Positions 48,363 to 60,232 of a stretch of DNA of 64,000 nucleotides are shown here, piece by piece. Each line of letters opens with the position of its first letter. The first letter of the stretch is position 1. Source of the stretch: Acanthosepion esculentum. Lineage: Eukaryota > Mollusca > Cephalopoda > Sepiida > Sepiidae. Location: positions 62,052,804 to 62,116,803 of the forward strand of contig OZ038479.1 in assembly GCA_964036315.1 (NCBI GenBank). The letters run 5' to 3'. The translations under genes were made by a program, and so were the position numbers. The notes beneath the pieces were generated by a model. That model saw only the letters and a program-made list of their open reading frames with translations, was not told where the DNA came from and did no database searches.

Positions 48363-49072
48363 ACATTAATACACTTTTCTTTTAGATGAAATTATATACA
48401 TACAAGAAATTAACGATAAATTTTCAGTTATATTTTCGTTTGTTTAAATCGTCAGGATTCGGTTGTATAAGAAATAGAAAAATATTTTCTGCTACATGGC
48501 AAGCATTCCAAGCTAATAAAAGCTGTTCAACTGGTTTTCTGAAAACGATTTGACAGCTTTTAAGTTCTTGAGTTACAGTTATTTAAAGTATGTTATTTTT
48601 TTTCATTAGATAATAGGAAGATACATTTGCTCATCCTCAAATCCCATCAGTAACCGCGACTTCGACATATCTCGGAAATAATGCAGACTTCTAGCTATTA
48701 TAGAAATAATCAAACACTAAGCAAAACTAATAATTCTAATGAATAGAGCCCGGAGTATAATTTGAGTATAAATTGTGTAAGAATTGTATTTTGTTCAAGA
48801 CTCTGGAACACGAAATGCAGTTTTCATAGTCACGGGGTGCAACAGCAATACAGAAACCTCGATACCGATGTTTCATAAGTTACAATACGAACATTTTTTG
48901 AAACGTTAAAGCTTGATCTATATGGAAGTGATATTCGAACAGCTATTTATGGGATCAGGTGGCTTGTATGAGAATAAAAACCAAGATAGAAAGCAAAATT
49001 TGATTTGGATGTGTTTATTCACCAATATATTTAACTTGTAAAGCGAGATAATTCTCACAGAGTTACAGTTAG

Positions 49073-49112
49073 AAATACCTATAACAGTATATACTATGCT
49101 GTTATAGGTAAT
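49073..49112. repeat. Hairpin tacctataacag / ctgttataggta
   Basis: Perfect 12-bp arms around a short AT-rich loop. Confidence 0.85.
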
Positions 49113-50149
49113 TCTGGAAATCAAGAACAATTCAAACATTAATTTTAAGATAGAATACTTGATTGTAGTGCCAGATATGAATTACGAATCTGAGATATCA
49201 AACTTAAGCATGTGAAATGTTTTGGTCATGTTACACCAAAAGAATAAGAACCGCAAAATAATTTTCAGAACCTAAATAAGATACTCAAGGATCGAAAAAT
49301 AACATTGGGAACGAAGATGAATTGTAATCTCGACTTATATAGAAGTGAATTTTCAAAGCGAAGTGGTTAAATGAAAGTATTTGAAACGGCCAAGATGTGT
49401 TTCTACTGACAAATGTTAATTCTAGCCACTAAAAATAATTGATTTTTATTAAACTAGTTACTATGTTCACTTATTGGCAACGAGTAATGCTTCCTGTTAA
49501 CATATCTAAAGAAGAGACTTAAGGTTGAATGATACAACAATATATAACAATGTGACTTATAATACAAAATAAATGTTTAACTTCTTGTAATCGTCTACCG
49601 GAAAGTGTAGAGATAGAGATAATTGGACACTTTTTTATTGCAGGGATTTTTTAATATAAAGAAATTGTAAAGAAGTTTATTTTAGTGTCCGCTACAGTTT
49701 AAGTGTGTTAAGATGTAAGTAAAATGGAGGTTCGGGTTATTTTCGAAGGCAGCTGTTAGGTTTATGATTTTCTTTGATTTATTTTTTCATCAGCTAAGAT
49801 AAAAAAAAATATCGATATAACTAGCGTAAATTCTATAGTTTAACGAGTTTGTTTTTACTAAGAGAAACATAATTATCAAACGTTGGCCCAAGAGAAAACC
49901 GCCATCTTCAGTTTGTGAACAGGTATTTTAAATGTACTTAACGATTGACAAGTGCTTTTTCTCCCAGTGAATAATTGTTCGGGCATGTCTTCCTGTGCAT
50001 GTAACTGCGTAAATAGCAAAAATAGAGTTGTCAATAATATGTCCTTTAAATGTTAAATTCTCCAAGCCATCTTCCTCCTTCTATGCTCTATAAATTTTAA
50101 CTGTTTCTTAAAGATTCTAAGTAAAAATGTCCTTTTTGTTTCCCTTTTC

Positions 50150-51560
50150 CTTCAAACCTGCTCGTTACTTATGTTCAATCCATGGTATTCTCAGCGTCAT
50201 TTTTGTTGCCTCGAGTCTCTTCTTAATCTGCGAGGAGATTAAATAACAATTTAGCATTCTTTCCTTGCTTTCTAACGAATTTTTCCTGGAAATAGCGAAT
50301 AATGTCTCCCAAAAGCTAAGCAAAGTATTAAACTTTGCTTAGCTTTTGGAAGACATTATTAGCTATTTCCATGTGCCTTCGAATTTCGGTGTCACATTTT
50401 CCGTTCCCTGTTAAAACACTTCCAAGATATTTAAATGTTCATACTTACTTGATTTTAGTATGTCCAAGTCGTAGTTCGCCTCTTGGACTATTCTTTTTGG
50501 TGACAACCATACATTGTCTTTTTACAATTGATGTTTACTCCTTTCTTCTGACTTTCCTTTACTACTTTTAGGAGTTCCCGTAGTTTACTTTCTGTATCTG
50601 CTATAAATATTGTAGCATCTGAATATCTTATGCTGAGATTATGGCCACTAACAATGGATCCTGGTAGGACTCCTAATCCTCTCAGGATCACCTCACTGTA
50701 AAGGTTGAATAAGTCCGGTGAGATGACATATCCTTGTCTTACGCATTTGTTATATATGCTAAACTCATTTTCTATCCATATGCAAGCAGCTTGCTCTCAG
50801 TATAAGTCCAGAATTATTCTAATATATTTTCCCAAATTCATCCTTCTGTATTTCTATTGCTCTTTCTAATATTATTCTGGGCATAAATGTTACATTCCAG
50901 TGACTTTCACGAAACTACACTATTGTCCTTTCTCCGTTCTAATTCTGTTACGCGCACAGGTTATCATAATTCGGATAAGTTTCGTAATGTGGCTGATTAG
51001 GATGAGCTTCGAGTTTGGCTTCTGAGACAGTGTTATGAACATAAATCTACTAAGATACTGTCGTATATTTCTTTAATTTTTTTTTCGTTGCCCCAATCGT
51101 CTGAGACTGCAAGTAACTGCATTACAAGCCCATCTAGTGCTGCTGTTCGTGTACTGTTCAACTTAGCTAGTGATGACTTGAATATTTCTGGTCTTTCCAT
51201 ATTTTTGTGTATTCCAGATCTTCTGGAAAAGTTCTCTGATGTACTCGTTCCATCTTTGAAGTATTTTTCTTTCTCTATTATCAACGTTCTTTTTGACTTT
51301 ATGCATCTCTTGTCTTCCTAGTTCTATTATTTTTTATATATATCTGCCTTATCTGTGTTACACATTTCTATTTCTGCACACGTTTTGTTGAGCCATTCCT
51401 CTTACCTACCTGCATTTGTATCTAATTTCATCATGTAATGTCCTATATTTTGTACCATAACTTTGCATTGTTTGCAGTTTCCTCAAGAATTTAATCTGTC
51501 ATCCACTACTTGTTTCTTTATCTAGTTTCTTTGAAATGAACTAATTTGCTGATCTCACTA
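50150..51560 (-). pseudogene. Degenerate LINE RT, reversed in the LRR-gene intron
   Basis: Minus-strand pieces. 51284-51033 carries NFSRRSGIHKNMERPEIFKS and LNSTRTAALDGLVMQLL, equivalent to KAAGPDGI of the start of RT. 50691-50488 carries VLPGSIVSGHNLSIRYSDAT (the catalytic YADD changed to YSDA) and LRELLKVVKESQKKGVNINC. Between them lies RT with many frameshifts. Related to the plus-strand LINE at 43700-45690 by shared order and wording of segments (GHNLxSIRYxD). Antisense to the host gene. Confidence 0.82.
50288..50370. repeat. Hairpin within LINE, ~38-bp arms
   Basis: ggaaatagcgaataatgtct, cccaaaagctaagcaaagt (50288-50326) and actttgcttagcttttgg, aagacattattagctatttcc (50332-50370) are near-perfect reverse complements with loop attaa. 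Confidence 0.93.
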
Positions 51561-52339
51561 AAGCGTCTTTTGACGTGTTCTACTTCGAATTTACATTCTC
51601 ATTTAGTTCGTTATATTTGTTTAAAAATATAAATGAATTCTTCGTGCCTGTCTATTTACTTACCTTTTATGTTATATCTTGTGGAAATTGTTTCTTCACA
51701 CCTTAATTCAGACTTGTGTTCACAAGAGATAAATATATTCTTGGTTGATGAAATTCAATAAAATAACACTTTCATTATCATTTTATTATTCATAAAAATG
51801 TGAAAATACTATTCAACGTTTTAAAACAGTCAACAGTTAAATTTGATTACATTGATTTCGAAATATAGTTTATCATTGAATTGTTACTGTTAAGATGTGC
51901 TTATTACTAATAATCAATTATATATGAAAATATTTAATTTTATAAATTGTTCATACTTAAGCTGCAATGGAAAAAAGATTAGTTTTTTCATTAAATAAAT
52001 TCGGAATGGTGATTCGTCACACTGGTCTTAGTAAATTTTTATCAACTGCCAGTAAAAAAAAGTTTTGTAATGAAAGAAAAATATTATTGATAAATGCAAA
52101 TTATATTATTTGCTTCTTTTTTATTTACAAATTGCAAATGTAAATTATTCAACAATACTAAAAGGCAATGAAAAACTTCAGCCAGTCTGAAAGGTGAAAA
52201 GATGATATTCGAAATAGAAGCTAATAGTGATAGGTGTGGAGCAGATATTTGAATTTGGAAAATATATTAAGTTTCTTTACGAAAAATCTGACTTTGCTTT
52301 AATGATTAATCAGTCTATTTGATTATTTTTTTATTTCAG

Positions 52340-52411
52340 ACAAATGGACAACAACCAAATAAAGTGTATTACAGATTCAGCAATTCGAAATTTGCACGAT
52401 ATGGAAATACT
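52340..52411 (+). CDS. 72-nt leucine-rich-repeat exon, next repeat of the Slit-like gene
   Basis: Acceptor gattatttttttatttcag ends at 52339, and the strong donor gtaagt follows at 52412. In the same phase as 45925-45996 it reads QMDNNQIKCITDSAIRNL then HDMEIL, a complete 24-residue LRR. Splicing the two exons makes a Leu codon at the junction (CT+A) and gives the register KNL-QMDNNQIKCI. The N-x-I-x-C-I-x-D-x-A-x-R-x-L pattern is characteristic of Slit LRRs. No stop in frame. I could not find flanking exons in the window, so the neighbouring exons lie outside it or are too short or diverged to see. Confidence 0.82.
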
Positions 52412-53329
52412 GTAAGTTACATTTGTACTTATGACTTAGAAAATGACAAATTTTATTTTGCTGCTTTAGCATTTTTCCTAATTTTCTTTGTCGATGGTTT
52501 GCTCTTAAAATTATTTCAATGCAAAAACTCTACGAAAAGTATACTGATGTGTCGGTCATGAACGATACAACTTTGTATTGTTCGTCTGATTTTCACTTCC
52601 TCCTGCCTTTTAAATTCTGTTCATAACACTCCGACAACGACTGACAACTGTAACTTTTATGATTCACAAATCCCTCTCATCTTCCTGATAAGATGATAAT
52701 ACTTGTCACAAATCCTTCAGATTTATTGTAGTCTGCCAAAAACAGTAGTTGGTATTATAAAAATAATTAAATACTTAAAACATATGATAAATGAATTCCT
52801 TTTCTTCCTTTCTTCGTGCGTTCTCCTTTCAATCCAGGTTGATTGTTTATGGTTACAAAACCGTTTTCACTGTTACTCGTCCTTAAAGCTCTAATTCCAC
52901 AAACAAATATTTAATTCAACATTTGGGAGTTATTAAAATTGTTTCGTAACCTACCACACAAAGATTGAAAGTAAGGATTCTAAAACGACACAATTCTTGA
53001 AAATTCACTTTCAAATAAACACTTTGTAACTGTCTGAATTTAAAAGTAACGATTCTGAAAAATATAGGAAAAACAAGAAATTACGAAGGGCATTGTTAAT
53101 CTATTTAAATCAGAATATTTTTCATTGGTTCTTTATGTAGACGTTATTTTACGTATTATTATCTGCAAGAGGGATGGCGTCTGATACTTAACAGCCATGA
53201 TAAATCCTTCATTAACTTGAAAGTTACTAAGTCACCATTTTAATTTTACAGTGTGTGTAGTTTGGTAAGGAAGAGATTTAAAGAATTTTTGTAATTTCTT
53301 TTTCAAACATAAATCTTTTCCGCCAACTC

Positions 53330-54060
53330 GTAAGACATTTCACAGCTATCAAATTCGTTTTCTTTTAGTCACTTTCGACTCATACGTTTTTTTCTTCTCG
53401 CTTCCTATGCAATGCTTGCTTCAACCCAACCCTAATCCTTGGACCAAACAGCGACAATTCCAATTCACTTTATCTTTTTTTCATTCGTTGATTTAGATTT
53501 TCCTTTCTTTCACCAGTTTGTGGTTTATTGTAAAAACCACAAACAAGTCTAATACTTTTGTTAATCTACCAAAACTTCGACAATTTCTTTCCCATTATCA
53601 TTCACGCGCCTTCGTTCAAAAGAAATTTACGCTCTTTCACCTACTTTTTTTCTTTGTTTGTCATCTTATCCATTTTTTTTTTGCCCAATTTCGATTCGCC
53701 TCTTTACTGCTGGCTAACTTACTTTTCTTAATCTCACCCTTTTGTTTTTACTTAAAAACGAAAATGACTCCAATTTTATACCAACTTTTTCATTATTTAT
53801 ACTTTTGCTTTGTCCTTTTTCCCCCTCGTTCTTTCGTTTTAATATCTTTATAGTTTTCTTTTCTATCTAATTTTATTTCGTTTGCACTTAAAGTTATATT
53901 TCTTTCTACTTAAATTCACATTTCTAGTGATGTCACACTCCGTGTTTACTATACTTACGTACTTTCTCTTCCATTTATTTTTCTCTTTTGTTTATTGTAT
54001 TTTCTGAACATTTTTATTACACTACACTTTCCATAATATTTTTTCTAATTTATGGAATCT
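53330..54060. other. Pyrimidine-rich tract
   Basis: The plus strand is strongly T+C-rich with few G over about 700 bp. Includes the hairpin gtttgtggttt...aaaccacaaac at 53515-53541. The open frame here (53518-53853, Phe/Leu-rich) is a composition artefact. Confidence 0.6.
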
Positions 54061-54164
54061 GAAATTCCAATTTGGTGTAATTTCAAAACAAACCTCCAAA
54101 TTTACGACTTCTCACAAACGATCTAACCGTTACTATGGTTGCTTCGGTATCGAGAAAAAAAATA

Positions 54165-54194
54165 GTTTTTCCTTTGTGAACACAAAGGAAAAAC
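54165..54194. repeat. Perfect 14-bp hairpin, 2-nt loop
   Basis: gtttttcctttgtg, aa, cacaaaggaaaaac. Confidence 0.9.
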
Positions 54195-54791
54195 ACAGCC
54201 ATTTTCTTACAGATATCAGTTCACAAAACGTGACACCAAGGATAAAGTTAAGCGTTGTAGTAATACTTGGATTAAGAAATTACGTTACAACTTGAGTTTC
54301 CTTTCTTTTCAGGAAGGAGGAAGTTTCCCTCATTTGCAACCTTATGAAAACAAATTTTCATCTTGCAAACTATTTTAACCAGTTCTGTCAAATGTTATAA
54401 AATATATTCAAAATGACGGAATAGAGCTTTTACTTTCAATGTAACCTTTCTTAACATTATTGTTGAGAAAGCTTTGGAACACAAAAATCCTAATCCAGTG
54501 TATCTTCAGAGCAATTTTTCAGTAATTAATCTGGGGAAAGACTGGTCTTTGCTATCTATCCTAGTTCTAGGTCAATCATGACCCATTCATCCAATACAAT
54601 TTATCCAATTACCACAAGAACTCATCCATCGCCCTTTAATCCTGCATATACAACAATACCACGTATTCACAGCGGGGACCTACAAAAAAACTATGATATA
54701 AAAATATGAAAGTGTGTAATTACAAAAATATATTAAAATTTCATGAATCATGAAAGCTAACAAAAGATTGTAACAAAACAAACTAAAACAG

Positions 54792-54899
54792 ATGTTAGGA
54801 CTCCTCAAAATAATAAGAGTGGCCGCTGTATTCTGTCGGCAAACAGAATCAAGTAGTACACTCGCTAATGGAGTACAATTCCTCTATGAAGTCCTAACT
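54792..54899. repeat. Possible ~108-bp MITE
   Basis: gttaggact at the left and agtcctaac at the right form exact 9-bp terminal inverted repeats. The inside is GC-richer than the flanks. Confidence 0.4.
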
Positions 54900-56819
54900 A
54901 ATTCCATATGTACAAATTGTCTGGAGGGACCATTAAAACAGTAACATTTAAAATTTAACCCAATGAACATTTACAATGAAAACCGGATATTTTCAAAACC
55001 AAGGAAAAACAATACTAAATGTGACAAATAAAAGAGCCAAAAGATATTTCACTCGCGAGGGGAAACACTCACCCAACCACCATTCTCCAAATTCCGATGA
55101 AGAAAGGCGTTTCTTTGCCGTCTTGGTGCTTAAAGAACTAGATCATTTGGAAAAAGGAATACTTCAACTCCGTGGAATTTTTTTCTGTTGCGTCGTCCAT
55201 ATCACGATTCGCATAATGCTGTGTAAGCAGAACACAGTGTTCATTATTCTTCAGTAGCGGTGCCACGTTGCAATTTAAAAAGAAATACCCTCCAGGAAAA
55301 AAAAAACAAACTTTCCACCCAGCATGCAAACTATGAAGCTTTCAACTCGCTGACACAATGGGCGTATGAGGCTACAATGGAAGGCATGTCCAATGGTCTT
55401 CTCCCACCCACTGCAGCGAGAATGTTCCATCAAAATTATTAATCCCGTTGTGTAAAGTTTTTTACTGACCCAGACGACGCTCCGTAACATTCGACAGGTG
55501 AGTTATGCCTCGTCGTTATTGAGGTGCCCAAGGCCATAGAGAGCGACACTCTGACCGCATCACTAGACCTAAATAGAAATTACTAAACCTAAATAAAACA
55601 GCCGGGTGCCAAAAACCGTAAAAAGACTCATAGGGCGACGACATTCGAGGTAGAAGGAGCACTCAGTGATCCCTTCTCGTTCGAGTTTTCTTGGCGTCTT
55701 CCTTCTAGAATTCACAAATACCATCCTCTTGTATAAACATTCGATCCAGGGACTTAATGCAGAGCATATGTTGATGACTCCCAACGTTCGGCACACTTAG
55801 ACCGCCTTCAGCCGAGTGGAAATAGTACAATTGGAGTCGTATCGCTCCATAAGAGGTTGAACAAGACTCGAACTAACCAAGTAGTTCGGTGCACGAAAAG
55901 TGGAAGAACTTAGAATTTGATAAATATTCAACTACTTCAGCCATGAGAAAAATCTACATTTATCGTAATCTGTTTACAAACGTATAATATTTATTCACAT
56001 ACAATCTACTCACAAGTCTAAGCGTTATATAATTCCTGTTTTGTATTTATATGCTATTATTTACATTAAGTAAATGATGCTTGTATAAATAAAAAGTCTA
56101 CTTAAAACCGTAGAAGATAAAAAAAGGAAACAATTAACAATCTAACATGTTTCACTTTTATTAAAGCTTCATCGGAGAAATATGAAGAAATTCTGGTATT
56201 TTTACTTGTGTAAAAGCGTATTAAAATTTAACAGGTATATTAAAGTATTGAAAATGATTTTCTTTGACTTGAGACAGTGGAAGACAAACGAATTTCCTAC
56301 CTTTTCTCAACACCCGATTTTCATTTATTACAGCCACAAATCCGAGCGTGGAAGCCATTTTTCAGGCATTAGCAAAACATGTAATAGAGCGGAGAACCTT
56401 GCTTTGCTGAAATGCAAAATTAACAGATAATTTTCTTTGTAAATGCGATTCCAACGAAATTGCATTTCATTAACGACCGTATATCACCCTTTTGAATTGT
56501 TTATATAAAAAGCTTTTAAGCACTGTCCCAATCTATGCTGTTTTCTTTTGAAATTGCAGAATACATTATTTTTCGTAATTACTTCTTTTCTCTGCATATA
56601 CAACTTTTGTACATTTAGTGCGTTAAGTGCATTAAAATTTTGAATCCTTCCTACTTGAGCAAATCTTTGGGTCAATTCACCCCAGTTTAACATCAACTAA
56701 AATGGCAGCCACTACATTGCACAAATAGACCAACTCTGAACGTTCGTTTCATTTATGGAAGAGGTAATGTAATAGTTTCATGCCGAAACGATTCATTTTG
56801 TCATGGTGAATGCTCGTCA
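54900..56819. other. Intron-like sequence, nothing firmly recognised
   Basis: A 93-codon frame at 54976-55257 and GC-richer text at 55260-55900 may be an old repeat. No domain or splice pair was found. Confidence 0.4.
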
Positions 56820-58690
56820 CTGCCGATGTAAAAGAGGCACCGAATCTCGTTCGGACATATTTGTCCACACCAGTTTCATGTGGCATTTTTCCGTTAGCAG
56901 AAGGTTAGCTTGACATGTCTAGATACTGTCCTCTCTGCAGCTGGTCAAGGTCCGGGTTTTTGTAAGATGACCCATGCCAATAAAAGCAACGAGAAAAACA
57001 GCAAGACAGAGTGTTATGATGTCGTTCTCGTGAGCTTGGTGTTCTAAAAGCTGCTGTGGTTTCCCAGGCAGTGTAATATTTGTTACGTCCCGTATCTCCC
57101 CACTAGGGAGACCAACGCATCCTTGTCGTAGATTACAACAAGTTATTTCGGCACTTATGGCGGACAGCAACTTCGATTTGAGGCTAATCTCCGAATTTGA
57201 TAGTCCAGATCGGTGTCTTTCTATCGTTGAATGGTTCAAAAAGACTGAACTGGTCTATGATATGTGCGCCGTGAAGAACATTGCTTGCGTCCTGCCACTC
57301 CGATTGATGGGCGGTGCGTTTGCTGTGTTCCAACAGCAAGGAAGAAAATAATGTAGGCTATATCATGGACACTGTTATTTTTGCCACGTATCCATTCGTA
57401 GCATACGACCACTTCGTAGATAGGCGCTTGAATTCAAACGAATCTAAGGATGCCTATTTGGCAGAGCTTCTCAGGCTGTCAACCTTGTACGGTGGGGTAT
57501 CTAACCGTAGACTTGCGTGTGCATTTGTATCAGTGTTGCCTAAGCACGTCAGGAAGCTGCTTCGCGCCTCCTTTAGAATGGATGCACTGGATGTCAAACA
57601 ATCGTTAGAGCGGGCTAGTCATACTGAAAGATAATACGCCGGTGGCGGAATTGATTGTGGCAGACTACTTACTCCGATTACCCGTAGAATGATATCGTCT
57701 CCCACAGATGTAGTGCTGAATTGATCGGCTAATACCATGCCTCCAAGATAAACTGGAACCACCTAAGAGCTTAGTACCGTTAATGACCGTCGTACAGCAC
57801 AACAAAAGAAAGTTATGAACTATCGCGTGTTCGACAAATACGTTGATGCGTTCACTGCAATGCGGACGTTTATTCGGCCAAACACCGAGAGTGGCGCCAA
57901 CAATGGGCAAATATAGCCATACGTAACTTGCGAAAACCGTATCTTCCAGTACACGTACATGAGTCACTGTGGTCATGTCAAATCGTAATGAGCAAAGAGT
58001 GGTTTTGCCCAATGCGGTTGGGATTCGCTTTAATGTGCTACCTCTAGTAATGAACTTCATTATTGACGACGTGTAAGGAGTCAGTTGGGAGAGCTACGTC
58101 GGCGTACATTGCCAATATGCAGGTCATTGAGAGCATCATGTCTGCAGAATATGTCAGGGTAAAATTGACAGAGTACTGACTGATGTGCGAAAATCCCGAA
58201 CGTTTGAAGGATGGTACTTGAGCTGGAAGTTTGGGAGTAGCGTAACACTCTTCCATAGTCGCGGGGAAGCGCGATCTCAAATGCCCCTGATATCATGACT
58301 CTGCGGAAGAATCACATGGGGACGATATGGAGGAACATGAGACAGACCCCACTCGACAGAAGTGACCTGCTCGAAGCTGTCTTATCTCTGTGTGGCGCGT
58401 TGGCACAGACGCAAAAGAGGCCCCAGATTGCGTGCCAGTGTTTGTTAACACCAGTTACATAAGGGTTTTCCTCGTTAGCAGTGGGACAGCTTGGTATATC
58501 TAGATACGGGCCTCTCTGCAACTGGTCAAGATCCAGGTCTTTGTAAGATACCTTATGCCAATAAAAACAACGTGAAACCAGCAATCAGCAATATATAGGG
58601 TGTCTTATGAAGTCGTTCCCGTGGAAATTTTGATTCTAAAGTTGCTGGGAGAGCAATTGGTTGCACAGTCATACCGGCCATTACAACATT
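56820..58690 (+). mobile_element. Gag-only LTR retrotransposon, old
   Basis: Two direct repeats of about 265-290 bp (56820-57085 and 58395-58690) share gcaaaagaggc-like, acaccagtt, gttagcag, cctctctgcaactggtcaag, gggtttttgtaagat and gccaataaaa (polyadenylation signal). The 1.3 kb between them holds a broken gag and no detectable RT or integrase. The LTRs differ at many positions by eye, so the insertion is old. Exact ends and target duplication could not be fixed. Confidence 0.7.
57157..57634 (+). pseudogene. gag: Broken gag-like gene of the 56820-58690 element
   Basis: 57157-57351 starts MADSNFDLRLISEFDSPDRC and continues SIVEWFKKTELVYDMCAVKN, resembling mollusc/insect retrotransposon Gag (an EWFKKFELVAxxxxW-type helix). 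A frame change near 57340 leads to 57634, with ESKDAYLAELLRLSTLYGGV and ACAFVSVLPKHVRKLLRAS, the C-terminal capsid part. A possible zinc-knuckle remnant (LQCGRLFGQTPRVAP) lies near 57855-57900. No protease or RT follows. Confidence 0.65.
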
Positions 58691-59659
58691 TGTTAAAACG
58701 ATGATTTTCATAATATTAATGATTTTGCTAATATGTCAGTGTCAACTATTAAGTTCTTTGGCATAAATTATAATTCTGTATTAGTTTTCTGAGATCATTT
58801 TTGTGTTTTGTTTCGTATAAACATCCGCTGCAGTTTAAGTATCGAGAAGTAATATAGCATCAGAATTTTTTCTGGAGTTTACAAAACTTCCGTGATTTGC
58901 TGTTAGTACTTAATCTCTTTACAGCAAACTTCTACTTTTCCTTACTTTTCACTTAAAAACTATCAGTAATATTCTTTAAAAATTATTTGTACTGTATAAC
59001 TGTAATACAATAACATAGTTAAAAACCTTCCAAAGTTTGATCATTATCGAAAAATGAAAAACTATTAAGAGAAAAACTATTTTTAAGTAGATCTTCTCCT
59101 CGCTTTAATCTAATGAAATTAAAAATCTTTTCGATGCTAAAATGATATTTGCGTAAATAATCAAAAAAAATAATCAGTTGAAACTTTAACCGGAAATCCC
59201 AGAATGTGAAAATGTCAGAAAAAAGTTACATTTGTTTAGCGGCACTATGGCTTATTTTATGCCAAAACCAGATATTTTGTTGGAGATGCACAAATTTAGA
59301 ATGGATGATCAGCGGTAAGGATTTTCTGGGGTTGGATTGATGATAGTGCATATCGGTTTGTAGATAAGATAAGTTCTTGTACTTAAAATAAAAAAAACTA
59401 TACAAGATATTATAGACTGGTATTATTGAAACGTCTGGTAATGATTTGATCGGATCTCACTAATGTTTTGTGATATATCTCTTGACACGCATTAACTGCC
59501 GTGGTGGTCGAGTCTTGTTTGTTTTTTTAAAGAAAGAATGAATGTATATTGACGGAATGTCCTATACAGTCTCTCTAGAACTACTTCCTTCCATAGCCAC
59601 TATGTCATTCAGAAATGGTTTGATAGATTTTACAGTTATTCCAAAACTAACCAGAGACG

Positions 59660-60232
59660 GATATGCAATGTGATTGGCCCTGATCTGTCATCTCGTCTGC
59701 AGTCGCTCTCTCACAGACGCGATGTTGCCTCGCTCTGCCTTTTTTACAAGTACTTTCACGGTAATCGCTCCGATGAGCTGCTTTCGCTTGTCCCTAGGCC
59801 TCGTGAATTTAAACGTCCTACGAGGCTGGCATCTCGTCCCCACCCCTACACCGTTGAAACTGTTAGATGTAGACGTCTCTTCTACTCCAATAGCTTCATG
59901 TCTCGCACATCTCGCCTATGGAACTCCCTTCCATATTACTGTTTCCCTGACAAATACAATCTCCAACGGTTTAAGAGTAGCGTCAATTGACATCTCCAGT
60001 TGCCTTGATCTATCCACTTCCCTTCTCCACATCCTTTCATTTTTCATTCCTATCTGCTCTCGCTCCAAATCTTCTGTAACCCCCTTGCCTTGATCGACCC
60101 ACTGTCTTTCTCTTTCTCCACTCCTTTACCACTCCTATCTGCTCTTCCTCCAACCCTTCTATAACCCTTTGCGTGATAGTGGCCTCCAGCCTTGCTTGGG
60201 GTGATACGCTTAAAAAAAAAAAAAAAAAACTT
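59660..60232 (+). pseudogene. 3' end of a LINE (RT C-terminus plus 3' UTR)
   Basis: 59670-59990 encodes the conserved C-terminal part of the ORF2 protein: RLQSLSHRRDVASLCLFYKY, RPHPYTVETVRCRRLFYSNS and SRTSRLWNSLPYYCF, ending FKSSVN. This is homologous to 20790-21000. A C/T-rich 3' UTR follows, and ends gtgatagtggcctccagcct, tgcttgggg, tgatacgctt and then an A-run (60212-60229). The same 3' end occurs at 63119-63300. 5'-truncated, as usual for LINE insertions. Confidence 0.88.

Larger units (their letters stand above)
45997..52339 (+). other. 6.3-kb intron between the two LRR exons
   Basis: Starts with gtacgt and ends with a long T-rich tract and tttcag. It holds SINE family 1 (47118-47390), several hairpins, a reversed LINE (50150-51560) and otherwise AT-rich sequence. 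Intron class is phase 2 at both ends. Confidence 0.75.

Noticed and set aside
53518..53853. Phe/Leu-rich membrane protein frame
   Set aside because: Hydrophobicity follows from the T-rich composition of the tract.
57665..58584. Minus-strand frames of 71-131 codons inside the gag-only element
   Set aside because: Antisense to the element, which has plus-strand gag and a polyadenylation signal in both LTRs.
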